Source of the DNA: 55-13 sp964501275
GTDB taxonomy: Bacteria; Armatimonadota; Fimbriimonadia; Fimbriimonadales; Fimbriimonadaceae
Length of the DNA stretch: 64,000 nt
NCBI GenBank assembly: GCA_964501275.1
Contig: CAZCSP010000019.1
Coordinates: forward strand, 7,589 to 71,588
Reading direction: 5' to 3'
Shown here: piece after piece, positions 22,100-30,292 of the stretch
Layout: each line of letters begins with the position of its first letter
Numbering within the stretch: position 1 is the stretch's first letter
Made by a program: the position numbers and the translations under genes
Notes under the pieces: model-generated
What the model saw: only the letters and a program-made list of their open reading frames with translations
Database searches by the model: none
Told to the model about the DNA's origin: nothing

Positions 22100-23379
22100 C
22101 GCGGCATCCGCAAAAACTCCGCCATCGCCCTGAGCGTGTCCTCGCTCAGGCCAGGAAAGCCCGGCATCGTACTGCTGGGCTTTTTGCTTTTGGGGTTCCT
22201 AATGAATTCGATGTACCATTCGGCATCCGAATGTTCTTTGTGGACCTGATCCAGTTTGGGTCCGCCAACCGCTTTCAGCCCGTCGGTTCCGTGGCAGTTA
22301 TTGCAACCTTCGCTATTGAACGCCTGCCGTCCTCGCTCCGCCAGCGCCTCGTCGATCAGAACCGGGGGAGGCGGGTCGTCGGTTAGGATGGGCTCGGAGG
22401 CGACGATGGGATCGCGGGTTCCAGTGAGGGGGGCGAAGGAGCCTCCGAACGCCGCTCCGGTTCCCATGAAGTAGGCGAGGAAGGCGACGAAGATGAACTG
22501 GATCCCCGCATTGGCCAAGCGCTTGGATAGCAGCGGGGCAATAAGCAGGAATCCCACGAAGATCGCGGGCATCACCCCGGTGCCGATCCATCCCAGGCTG
22601 GGGTTCAGGCGATTGAACGCCTCCAATGACCCGTGCATGGGCCAGGTGTACCAACTGACGAGGGCGTTGTACTTGTTATAGTCGTCCGCTGTCGCGGCGG
22701 TTCCGAGCGGCCTTTGAACCAGAAACGTCACGGCCAGGGGGATCAGGGCCAGGATGAGGGCGGGAATCCAATAGGCCTTGGCCTCGCCCCGCCGAAAGAG
22801 GCTCGCCATTGCGCCCAGCGAACCCAGGATGAGGGCAATGGGAATCAAGATAAGGTGGGCGAAGTACCAGGTTGGGAGCGTATTGGCGTTCATCGAAAGT
22901 TCGCCGCCCATGATGAGTGTGGCGACCTGCTCCCCGCCCGGCATCGCCGCCGCAATCCCGCTCTCCACCGCCGCCGTCTGTACGCCATGCTGGTCGAACG
23001 GCAACAGGTTGCCCGTGAGCTGGAAAAGCATCGCGCAACCGAAGATCGCCACGGCTCCGATCCATTGCCAGTGGTGGGGGGACCGGAATCGGCCGGAGAA
23101 CATCATCAGGCAGAGATGAAGGAAACTGTGGACGATGAAGAACGCGCTGCCCCAATAGTGGAATCCAGCGATCGTGGCATGGGGCTGGGCGCCCATGATC
23201 GACTCCATTGTGCCATGGGCAAACTTGGGGTCGGGAATGTAGGCGCGATGCAGGTACAGCCCCGCTGCAACCTGCAACAGAAATTGGATTAAAAGCGCCG
23301 CCGCCGAGGTCGAGAGAAAGCTCCCGAACCCACCTCCTGATTTACCCCTGGACTTCACTATGGCCTGAGTATCGCCCAT
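22096..23379 (-). CDS. cytochrome b with fused C-terminal cytochrome c domain
   Basis: 427 residues. About eight membrane helices; 'GFHYWGSAFFIVHSFLHL' (about 70-88) and 'PTWYFAHLILIPIAL' (about 165-180) supply haem-binding histidines of a cytochrome b/b6-like core. The C-terminal 80 residues carry one haem c site, 'EGCNNCHGTDG', with a distal Met in 'SSTMPGFPGL'. Such fusions serve in alternative or bc-type quinol-oxidising complexes. No Rieske or other subunit lies in this window, which is unusual for a bc complex. Confidence 0.88.
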   Translation of the reverse strand: MGDTQAIVKSRGKSGGGFGSFLSTSAAALLIQFLLQVAAGLYLHRAYIPDPKFAHGTMESIMGAQPHATIAGFHYWGSAFFIVHSFLHLCLMMFSGRFRSPHHWQWIGAVAIFGCAMLFQLTGNLLPFDQHGVQTAAVESGIAAAMPGGEQVATLIMGGELSMNANTLPTWYFAHLILIPIALILGSLGAMASLFRRGEAKAYWIPALILALIPLAVTFLVQRPLGTAATADDYNKYNALVSWYTWPMHGSLEAFNRLNPSLGWIGTGVMPAIFVGFLLIAPLLSKRLANAGIQFIFVAFLAYFMGTGAAFGGSFAPLTGTRDPIVASEPILTDDPPPPVLIDEALAERGRQAFNSEGCNNCHGTDGLKAVGGPKLDQVHKEHSDAEWYIEFIRNPKSKKPSSTMPGFPGLSEDTLRAMAEFLRMPR

Positions 23380-23415
23380 TCGTGCCGCGATGTCTATAGT
23401 TTTGTGGGAAGGAGT

Positions 23416-23492
23416 TGGAGGTGCCGAGCGGATTCGAACCGCTGAATATCGGTTTTGCAGACCGACCCCTTAGGCCACTTGGGCACGGCACC
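23416..23492 (-). tRNA. tRNA-Cys (GCA)
   Basis: Reads as a complete cloverleaf: acceptor GGTGCCG/CGGCACC, anticodon loop with GCA (TCTGCAAAA), T-arm AGCGG-TTCGAAT-CCGCT, discriminator T as expected for Cys, and an encoded CCA (23418-23416). Confidence 0.93.
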
Positions 23493-23559
23493 TCGCGGTT
23501 CCTATATGGTACCCGTCAGGCAAGCTTTTGACGGGACAAGTGGTCCAGAGGCGAAGGAA

Positions 23560-23755
23560 ATTAGGGATGTGGCCTGTTGAGTGTGGAATGTGGTTTGTCT
23601 TTTTAGGATGAACTTTGCTGTCCAACTACGATTGCCCTATGTTTCACGCAAAGACGCAAAGAACGCCAAGGCGGATTCCCTTTGCGATCTTTGCGTGAGA
23701 AGCTCTCTGCTAAGGACTACACAAGCTACAGGCCACATTCCACAAGCCACATCAC
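23560..23755. repeat. nested short-unit inverted blocks downstream of tRNA-Cys
   Basis: Outer: GTGTGGAATGTGG (left) and CCACATTCCACAAGCCACA (right). Inner: ACGCAAAGACGCAAAG with its opposite CTTTGCGATCTTTGCGTG (23643-23702). The gap from the tRNA to the next gene contains no coding frame. Confidence 0.75.
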
Positions 23756-24381
23756 CATCCCAGAACCAGCTTCGGCTTGTACTCTGATTTATCGTAGTCC
23801 TTCGAATAAAACTTGTACGTTGCTCGATTGCCGATCTCGGACGGGTCGAGAGTGGAGGTGAGAGCCAAGGCGACCGTTCCACCGGAGGTGAAGCTGACCT
23901 TGGCTGGGCCTTTGAGAAGGTCGATTTCAAACTTGATGGGCTGCTCAGCTTCGATCTTCTCGGGGAAGAAAGAGCCGAACACGTCTTCCTTTCTTCCGCC
24001 AGGAAAAACGGTCCGTCCTTGCTCATATCCCCATGTTTTCTCGGCGAAATCCTTCCCTAGGGACCGAACCTCCAACGGGTTCCGCTTCGCATCCGCCACC
24101 TGCCAAGCCGGGTCGGGCGTGTGCATCAGAACCAGCACCGCACTCTTCACCACGGCATCTTTGGGCAACTTTTCCAGGTTGAATTTGAGGTAGCTATAGC
24201 TGTACTCATCCGCCTGGGCGGGGTCGGAGGCTACCGCCAATCCTCCCGCACCCCAGACGCGCAGGTAGCCATCCTTCTGAGGATCACTGGCGTGAGGATA
24301 GACCCAAACGTCGTCAGTCGGAGTCAGTTCCAGGGTTTGGGCGGCGAAGCCGAGCGTTAAGGCGGCAAGTGCGGCGATCAT
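23752..24381 (-). CDS. secreted DNRLRE/CBM96-like domain protein
   Basis: 209 residues. 'MIAALAALTLGFAAQ' is a signal peptide. The rest is one beta-sandwich with 'YSYLKFNLEKLPKDAVVKSA' and the C-terminal 'KSEYKPKLVLGW', the typical start and end of DNRLRE/CBM96-like domains, which bind surface polysaccharides in known cases. A TAAACT box ends seven bases before the ATG (minus strand), with no ribosome site. Ligand unknown. Confidence 0.8.
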   Translation of the reverse strand: MIAALAALTLGFAAQTLELTPTDDVWVYPHASDPQKDGYLRVWGAGGLAVASDPAQADEYSYSYLKFNLEKLPKDAVVKSAVLVLMHTPDPAWQVADAKRNPLEVRSLGKDFAEKTWGYEQGRTVFPGGRKEDVFGSFFPEKIEAEQPIKFEIDLLKGPAKVSFTSGGTVALALTSTLDPSEIGNRATYKFYSKDYDKSEYKPKLVLGW

Positions 24382-24414
24382 GGTTTATAGTTTACTTGCG
24401 CGGCACGAAAGGCG

Positions 24415-24573
24415 TGGCATTGCTTGATTGCTGGAATGCTAGCTTGCTCGATTGGGGAGTTTCGGAATGAGGCATATTGACTCCATGTAGAGGGTATGGG
24501 TTTTACTACTGGTCTTCCATCTCCAACTCCACTAATCCAGCAATCGAGCAATCGAGCAATTCACAATGTCCCT
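24415..24573 (+). promoter_or_regulatory. short-unit repeat block ending in the mutS2 -10 box
   Basis: TGCTTGATTGCTGGAATGC and GCTTGCTCGATTGGGGAG face AATCCAGCAATCGAGCAATC. The right block ends next to CACAAT (24562-24567), which is followed by six bases and the mutS2 GTG. Confidence 0.65.
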
Positions 24574-26919
24574 GTGAACCATGCTTTGCGGGTCCTTGAG
24601 TTCCCGGCGATCCTAGAGCGTCTCCAGCGCCAATGCGAGACGTTGCTCGCTGCTGGGTGGGCCTCGGAGCTCGAGCCGAGCATGGAGCCGGACGAGGTGG
24701 AGAGGCTTCTCGCCGAGACCAAGCAGGGCTACGAACTGATCTCCCGCCACTCCGTCCCTTCGATGGGTCCCATCCGCGACCTCCGCCAGAACCTCCAGCG
24801 GATCGGAAAAGGCGGTACGGGCAATGGGGAGGAACTTTTCCAGATTGCCGACGCGATGTCAGCCATGCGCTCTGTCAAGTCTCTCGTCAGCCCATTGCGC
24901 ACCGACTTCAGCCACCTGTGGGTGAGGATGGAGTTTGTGCCTGAGCATCCGCGCTTGGAAGAGGCGATCTTCTATAGCCTCGATCCCAGTGGCGATGTCA
25001 AGGATTCCGCCAGTCCGGCCTTGGCGGCGATTCGGCAGAAGAAAAGGAGCCTTACCAGCCGGATCGTCGAGGCCATCCAAGCCTATACCTCTGGCAGCCG
25101 CCGCGACCTCCTCTCCGACCCGATCTACACGGTCCGCGACGGTCGCTATGTGATTCCGCTCAAGGCGGAGAACAAGGGCAAGATTCGCGGCATTGTCCAC
25201 GACTCCAGCGGGAGCGGGCAGACCATCTACCTGGAACCCGAGGATGTCCTGCAACTGGGCAACAAGCTACGCGAGGCCGAGAGCGACGAGCGGGACGAGG
25301 TTCAAAAGGTGCTTCTGGCTTTGAGCGGGAAGGTGGCGGCGGTGGCGACGGAGGTGATCGACGGGATCGAGCGCTCCGCCAGCCTGGACCTGGTCCTCGC
25401 AAAAGCCCGACTCGCCTTCGACATGAAAGCCGCCCCTGCCCAACGCGGCGACGCCCATTCCATCCAAATCCAGGGCGGGCGACATCCGCTTTTGGACTCC
25501 TCTGTCGCGGTTCCCTTGGAGTTGGCGGTGGGAGGGCGGCATGGGAGCATCCTCATCACCGGGCCGAATACGGGTGGCAAAACGGTGGCGATAAAGACGG
25601 TCGGCCTCTTCGTCGCCATGCTTCAATCCGGGATGTTCGTCCCCGCAATCGACGTGCGCTTCGGCCCGTTCACCCAGATTTGGGCGGATATCGGCGACGA
25701 GCAGAGTCTGCAACAGTCGCTTTCCACCTTCAGCGGGCACATCAAGAACATCGCCGAGTCGCTTCGGGGTTTGCGGAATGGGGCGATTGTGTTGCTGGAT
25801 GAGATCGGCGCCGGAACCGACCCCGCCGAGGGCGCCGCGCTGGCCCGAGCCATCCTGTTGGAGATGCAGGCCAAGGGAGCCGCGATCTTGGCCAGCACCC
25901 ACTACGGAGAGTTGAAAGCCTTCGCCTACTCCGCCGACGGTTTTACCAACGCCGCGATGGAGTTCGACTCCAAGTCGCTCAAGCCTACTTATCGCCTGAT
26001 TTTGGGTGCGCCGGGGGCCAGCCATGCGCTGAAGATCGCAGAGCGGTACGGCATCCCGACCGGCGTGATCGAGCGGGCCAAGGAGGGGCTGGGCGAACAG
26101 CATCTGGACTTGGCGGCGATGCTGGAGCGACTGGACCAGTCACAAAAACAAGCCCGAATCGCCCAAGGCGAGGCCGATCGCCGCACCGCTGAACTCAAGA
26201 AGCGGGAAGAGGCGGCGACCAAGAAGCTGGCGGAAGCGGAGGAGATTCGTCGAAACGCCAACCAGAAAGCCCAGGGCGTGATCGAGGAGGCGTTGCGGCA
26301 GATACGTCTGGAGGCCGCCGAGATCTTCGAGGAGTTGAAGCGAACGGGCGCGGATCAGAAGGCTCTGGACCAGGCCCGGACTCGGCTCAAGGATCTGCAG
26401 GAAGTCGGGCAGGACTTTGCCGAAGAGTTCAAGAAGCACGCCCCCAAAGCCCCGCCCAAACCGGCTTCCGACCAAGTATTGAAGGCGGGGGTGAGCGTAC
26501 GAATCGACGGCTATCCGCAGACGGGCGTACTTCTCGCCGACCCCAAGGATGGCAAAGTTCAGGTGCAGATTGGGGCTCTGAAGATGACGGCCAAGACGGG
26601 CCAGTTGACGGTGGTCGAGGCGGAGCGACAGATTCAGAAGCCTCGCCCAAACCTCGGCCTGCAAAGAGCCCAAACCGCCACCACCGAAATCCATTTGCGT
26701 GCCAAGCGGGCGGAGGATGCCATCGAGGAGCTAGAGAAGTTCTTGGACGAAGCGATCTTGGCCGGCCTGCCCTCGGTTCGAATCGTGCATGGAAAGGGTG
26801 AGGGCATCCTGCGGCAGATCACAAGGCAGATTCTTCAGCGGAACAAGAGTGTCAAAAGCTTCCGCGACGGCGAACCCGGCGAGGGTGGAGCGGGCGTGAC
26901 GATCGCGGTGTTTAAGTAG
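24574..26919 (+). CDS. mutS2: endonuclease MutS2
   Basis: 781 residues from GTG 24574 ('VNHALRVLEF'), six bases after a -10-like CACAAT; an upstream ATG-started extension is encoded by repeats. MutS2 lacks the mismatch domain of MutS and acts on recombination intermediates or collided ribosomes. Present: Walker A 'TGPNTGGKTVAIKTVGL' (about 330), 'LSTFSGHIKNIA', Walker B 'IVLLDEIGAGTDPAEGAAL' (about 410), a long coiled coil (about 510-620), and a C-terminal Smr nuclease domain ('RAEDAIEELEKFLDEAILAG' and 'VRIVHGKGEGILR'). Confidence 0.95.
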   Translation: MNHALRVLEFPAILERLQRQCETLLAAGWASELEPSMEPDEVERLLAETKQGYELISRHSVPSMGPIRDLRQNLQRIGKGGTGNGEELFQIADAMSAMRSVKSLVSPLRTDFSHLWVRMEFVPEHPRLEEAIFYSLDPSGDVKDSASPALAAIRQKKRSLTSRIVEAIQAYTSGSRRDLLSDPIYTVRDGRYVIPLKAENKGKIRGIVHDSSGSGQTIYLEPEDVLQLGNKLREAESDERDEVQKVLLALSGKVAAVATEVIDGIERSASLDLVLAKARLAFDMKAAPAQRGDAHSIQIQGGRHPLLDSSVAVPLELAVGGRHGSILITGPNTGGKTVAIKTVGLFVAMLQSGMFVPAIDVRFGPFTQIWADIGDEQSLQQSLSTFSGHIKNIAESLRGLRNGAIVLLDEIGAGTDPAEGAALARAILLEMQAKGAAILASTHYGELKAFAYSADGFTNAAMEFDSKSLKPTYRLILGAPGASHALKIAERYGIPTGVIERAKEGLGEQHLDLAAMLERLDQSQKQARIAQGEADRRTAELKKREEAATKKLAEAEEIRRNANQKAQGVIEEALRQIRLEAAEIFEELKRTGADQKALDQARTRLKDLQEVGQDFAEEFKKHAPKAPPKPASDQVLKAGVSVRIDGYPQTGVLLADPKDGKVQVQIGALKMTAKTGQLTVVEAERQIQKPRPNLGLQRAQTATTEIHLRAKRAEDAIEELEKFLDEAILAGLPSVRIVHGKGEGILRQITRQILQRNKSVKSFRDGEPGEGGAGVTIAVFK

Positions 26920-26921
26920 CC

Positions 26922-26945
26922 TGGACCGCCGATCTCCAGATCGGC
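26922..26945. repeat. single arm of the GATCTCCAGATC palindromic element
   Basis: One 24-bp arm (TGGACCGCC followed by GATCTCCAGATCGGC) three bases after the mutS2 stop. Full two-armed copies are at 48.0, 48.8 and 49.2 kb; another single arm ends holA. Confidence 0.85.
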
Positions 26946-26977
26946 TCGCTTGTCCAAGCAGAGTGTTATTTGCCGAG

Positions 26978-27190
26978 TCAGGCCACTTGAACGTACGCGA
27001 CTTTGGAGACTGGAGGTTCAGGCGAAATCCCTTCGGTCCGCAACTCCTCCAAGTAGACCGCGATAGCCTCTCGCATATTGGACTCGCACTCGGCGGGCGT
27101 TGCCCCTACGGCGATGACGCCGGGAAGGTCAGGAGCAAACGCGCTCCAATTCTCACCCGCCAGTTCAATGACGATCCCATACTTTCTCAT
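26978..27190 (-). CDS. HicB-like antitoxin-type protein without HicA
   Basis: 70 residues from ATG 27190, preceded by GGAAGGA five bases away. 'YGIVIELAGENWSAFAPDLP' followed by 'GVIAVGATPAECESNMREAI' is the HicB N-terminal RNase-H-like fold. There is no C-terminal RHH or HTH domain and no adjacent HicA dsRBD toxin, so it is an orphan; such orphans may act in trans or be free-standing. A partial palindromic repeat lies just upstream. Confidence 0.85.
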   Translation of the reverse strand: MRKYGIVIELAGENWSAFAPDLPGVIAVGATPAECESNMREAIAVYLEELRTEGISPEPPVSKVAYVQVA

Positions 27191-27200
27191 TCGATTCCTT

Positions 27201-27229
27201 CCCCTGGGAGCACCGGCATCCTGCCGGTC
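27201..27229. repeat. single arm of the GGGAGCACCGGC palindromic element
   Basis: CCCCTGGGAGCACCGGC followed by ATCCTGCCGGT is a near copy of the 29-bp arms at 30182-30289. It sits directly upstream of the HicB-like start. Confidence 0.8.
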
Positions 27230-27281
27230 CATGAGGCTTGTCAGTTTCAGCGACTTACAATCCAAGCTGCGTTTGGTTTGG

Positions 27282-29705
27282 CTACTTCTCCAGCGCCAGC
27301 TTCAGCACCTGGCTCGCGTTTTTCACAAAGTGCGCCTTCAGCTTCTGCCGAATCTCCTCGGGAACGTCCTCCAGGTAGTCCTTCTCGTTCTGATCCGGGA
27401 GGATGAGGGTTTCTACTCCGGCTCGGTGAGCGGCCAAGACCTTCTCTTTGATTCCGCCGACCGGCAGCACCTGGCCGCTCAGCGTCATCTCGCCGGTCAT
27501 CGCCAAACGCGGCTTCACCCGACGGCCCGTGACCAGGGAGGTGAGGGCGGTGAGCATGGTGACGCCGGCGCTGGGGCCGTCTTTGGGCACGGCGCCCGCT
27601 GGGACGTGGACGTGGATTTCGGATTTTTCGTAGAAATCGGACGGAATCTTTAACTCATCCGCATGGCTTCGGACATAGCTTAACGCCGCCGTGACGCTTT
27701 CTTTCATCACGTCGCCAAGTTGCCCGGTCACGATCAGGCCCTTGCTTCCGGCCATCTTGGTGGTCTCGATGAACAGCACGTCGCCACCCACCGGAGTCCA
27801 GGCGAGGCCGATCGCGGTGCCTGGCGTCAAATCCCTTTCCAGAACCTCCTCCGTGAGATACCGAGGAGCCCCCAGGGCCGACTCCAGGAACTTCTGGTTC
27901 ACCACGACCTTGGCGGTCCGGCCTTCGGCAAAGAGTCGGGTGGCCTTTCGCACCACACTCCCGATCTCCCGCTCCAGGTTTCGGACGCCCGCCTCGCGGG
28001 TGTAGAACCGGATGAGCCGCTTGACCGAATCCGTTCTGAAGTCGATCTGCTTGGGGCGCAAGCCATGCTCATCGATCTGCTTGGGGATCAGGTGGACCTG
28101 CGCGATATCCAGCTTCTCTTCCTCGGTATAGCCGCCCAGCTCGATCACCTCCATGCGGTCGCGGAGGGGGGCCGGGATGGTGTCCAGGCGGTTGGCGGTG
28201 GTGATGAAGAAGACGTTGCTCAGGTCGAAGTGGGCGTCGATGTAATGGTCCCGGAACGTCCCGTTTTGCTCAGGGTCCAAGACCTCCAGCAGGGCCGAGG
28301 AGGGGTCGCCGCGATAGTCGTTGGCGAGCTTGTCGATCTCGTCGAGCATGAAGACCGGGTTGTTGGTCTCGGCCCGGCGAATCCCCTGGATGATCTGTCC
28401 CGGCAAAGCGCCGATGTAGGTTCGACGGTGGCCGCGAATTTCCGCCTCGTCTCGCATGCCGCCCAACGAGATGCGGACGAACTTGCGCCCCATGGCATGG
28501 GCGATGGACCGGCCCAGCGAGGTTTTGCCCACGCCGGGGGGGCCGACGAAGCAGAGGATCGGCTGGCGAATCTTGCCGTCCTTCTTCACCTTGCGCACCG
28601 CCAGGAACTCCAGGATGCGCTCCTTGATCTTCTCCAGGCCGCTGTGGTCCTTGTCCAAGGTGGCTTTGACCTCGGAGAGGTCCAGGTTGTCGGTGGTGGA
28701 GTTCTCCCAGGGGAGAGCCACCATCCAGTCCACGTAGGTTCGGGCGACGGTGTACTCGGGGGCTCCGGGAGACATTCGGCGGAGGCGGTCGTATTCGCGG
28801 TTGACTTCCTTCAGGGCCTCGGCCGGCAGGTTGGCCTCATCGATCTTGGTCCGCAGTTCCTCCAGTTCCTCGCCTCGCTCGCCCTCCTCGCCGAGTTCGC
28901 GCTGGATGGCTTTGAGTTGTTCGCGCAGGTAATAGTCGCGCTGGGATTTGCTGAGTTCGGTGTTGACCTCGCTCTGCACCTTACTGCTCAGCTCCAGTAC
29001 CCGCACTTCCTTGCCCAGCATCTCCAGGAGGGAGCGCAGACGGGCTTGGAGGTCCACGGTCTCCAGAATCTTCTGCTTGTCCTCCGAGCTCAGGGTCATG
29101 TGCGCCGCGACCAGGTCGGCCATGACGTTGGTCTCCTGGATGGCCTGGGTCAGCGTTCGGAGTTCGTCGGGAAGCTGGGGGGAGAGGCGGATAGCCTGCT
29201 CGAACAGGGCCGCCACCGACCTCCGCAGAGCCTCGAACTCTTCGCTCTTCTCATCCGGGATGATGGGCTCGTCGATGATCTCGATCCGCGCCCGCAGATA
29301 GGGTTGCTCGTGAATCCGCTCCACGATCCTAAACCGCTGGATGCCCTGTACGATCAGGCGCACGGCGTCGGGCATCTTCACCAGGGTGCGGATGATGACC
29401 GCGCAACCGTATTCATAGATGTCGTCGAACCCCAGGCTCTCATCGCCGGGCCGCTTCTGCAGGACCGCGCCGATGATCCGGTTGTTGCCCACAATGCTCT
29501 CGTCGATCAGTTGCACCGAGGACTCGCGGGAGACGCTCAGGGGGGCGATGAGCATCGGGTAGATGACGCTGTCGCGCAGGGGCAGGATGTTCAGTTCCGA
29601 CGGCACGTCGGGGCGGTGCTCTTCCTCGGCCTCATCCTGAATCTGCGGGTCTCCCACCTCAGACTCAATCCACTCTTCTTCAATCGGCAGTTTTACTTCG
29701 GACAT
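27282..29705 (-). CDS. lon: ATP-dependent Lon protease
   Basis: 807 residues. Lon degrades misfolded and regulatory proteins in the cytoplasm. The N-terminal LON domain opens with 'LNILPLRDSVIYPMLIAPL' (about 38-58). AAA+ module: Walker A 'GPPGVGKTSLGRSIA' (about 365), Walker B 'NPVFMLDEIDKL'. Protease: catalytic Ser in 'PKDGPSAGVTML' (about 712) and Lys in 'GGIKEKVLAAHRAG' (about 753). Its ATG overlaps the stop of hsp20 (TAATG), so lon is translated in coupling with the small heat-shock protein. Confidence 0.97.
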   Translation of the reverse strand: MSEVKLPIEEEWIESEVGDPQIQDEAEEEHRPDVPSELNILPLRDSVIYPMLIAPLSVSRESSVQLIDESIVGNNRIIGAVLQKRPGDESLGFDDIYEYGCAVIIRTLVKMPDAVRLIVQGIQRFRIVERIHEQPYLRARIEIIDEPIIPDEKSEEFEALRRSVAALFEQAIRLSPQLPDELRTLTQAIQETNVMADLVAAHMTLSSEDKQKILETVDLQARLRSLLEMLGKEVRVLELSSKVQSEVNTELSKSQRDYYLREQLKAIQRELGEEGERGEELEELRTKIDEANLPAEALKEVNREYDRLRRMSPGAPEYTVARTYVDWMVALPWENSTTDNLDLSEVKATLDKDHSGLEKIKERILEFLAVRKVKKDGKIRQPILCFVGPPGVGKTSLGRSIAHAMGRKFVRISLGGMRDEAEIRGHRRTYIGALPGQIIQGIRRAETNNPVFMLDEIDKLANDYRGDPSSALLEVLDPEQNGTFRDHYIDAHFDLSNVFFITTANRLDTIPAPLRDRMEVIELGGYTEEEKLDIAQVHLIPKQIDEHGLRPKQIDFRTDSVKRLIRFYTREAGVRNLEREIGSVVRKATRLFAEGRTAKVVVNQKFLESALGAPRYLTEEVLERDLTPGTAIGLAWTPVGGDVLFIETTKMAGSKGLIVTGQLGDVMKESVTAALSYVRSHADELKIPSDFYEKSEIHVHVPAGAVPKDGPSAGVTMLTALTSLVTGRRVKPRLAMTGEMTLSGQVLPVGGIKEKVLAAHRAGVETLILPDQNEKDYLEDVPEEIRQKLKAHFVKNASQVLKLALEK

Positions 29706-30157
29706 TAAATCTTCTTTATCGTTACGGTTTTTGTGACGGTGACGCGCAACTCTTTGGGCAATAGGACCAAAAGGAAGCCGTTGCGGTACTGGGCCTTCAT
29801 CTGGTCGACCAGCACGGGCACGTCGGGCAGGCGGATTTCCCGCTGGAACTCGCCATAGAAAATCTCAAGCTGATGGACGCTACTTCTACCTTGGCTGGCC
29901 TCGCCTTCGTCGGGCCGATAGCCTCGGATGAGCAGGCTGTGCCGGTCTGGCAGGTAGACCAACTGGATATCCTCCCCGCGAACCCCCGCGATCTCCGCCT
30001 TCACCAGAATGCGGTTGGCGTCCTCGATCACATCCACCCGCGGCTCCCACCCCTTACCCATCGCGACGGCAGGCCGGGTGCGGACCATCTCCTCGCTCAG
30101 CCTCTGCAACTCGTTCCCGACCTGCCAAAGCCATTCATCGATGTCTTGACGAGACAT
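29705..30157 (-). CDS. Hsp20-family small heat-shock protein
   Basis: 150 residues. The alpha-crystallin domain (about 38-140) has 'PRVDVIEDANRILVKAEIAG' and 'YGEFQREIRLPDVPV' and ends with 'YRNGFLLVLLPKE', all standard Hsp20 landmarks. It holds unfolding proteins for refolding or, given its coupling to lon, degradation. TACACT ends six bases before the ATG, so the mRNA is probably leaderless. I see no CIRCE element or other heat-shock operator. Confidence 0.93.
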   Translation of the reverse strand: MSRQDIDEWLWQVGNELQRLSEEMVRTRPAVAMGKGWEPRVDVIEDANRILVKAEIAGVRGEDIQLVYLPDRHSLLIRGYRPDEGEASQGRSSVHQLEIFYGEFQREIRLPDVPVLVDQMKAQYRNGFLLVLLPKELRVTVTKTVTIKKI

Positions 30158-30169
30158 GGGTGCAGTGTA
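30158..30169 (-). promoter_or_regulatory. -10 box of the hsp20-lon operon
   Basis: TACACT (30169-30164, minus strand) followed by GCACCC and the hsp20 ATG. Spacing places the transcription start at or next to the start codon. Confidence 0.55.
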
Positions 30170-30181
30170 CCAACCAACCTT

Positions 30182-30289
30182 CCCCTGGGAGCACCGGCGT
30201 CCCGCCGGTTAAGAGGGTTGTAACTTGAAAGACGAACTGTAACCCTGCTACAAACTCCCTAACCGGCGGGACGCCGGTGCTCCCAGGGG
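30182..30289. repeat. 108-bp element with perfect 29-bp inverted arms
   Basis: Arms 30182-30210 and 30261-30289 are exact reverse complements (core GGGAGCACCGGCGTCCCGCC). The 50-base centre has AGAGGGTTGTAAC opposite GTAACCCTGCTAC. It ends three bases from the stop of the MFS gene and could terminate or stabilise its transcript. No transposase is present, which fits a REP/MITE-type element. Confidence 0.9.
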
Positions 30290-30292
30290 AGG

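Noticed and set aside
24496..24573. N-terminal extension of MutS2
   Set aside because: Encoded by GCAATCGA units; MutS2 similarity begins at VNHALRVLEF (GTG 24574).
27720..29708. 662-codon open frame antisense to lon
   Set aside because: Lon motifs on the minus strand are unambiguous; the antisense product has low-complexity, shadow-like composition.
30182..30289. Insertion sequence
   Set aside because: Perfect inverted arms but only a 50-base centre without any coding capacity or transposase, so it is called a palindromic element.
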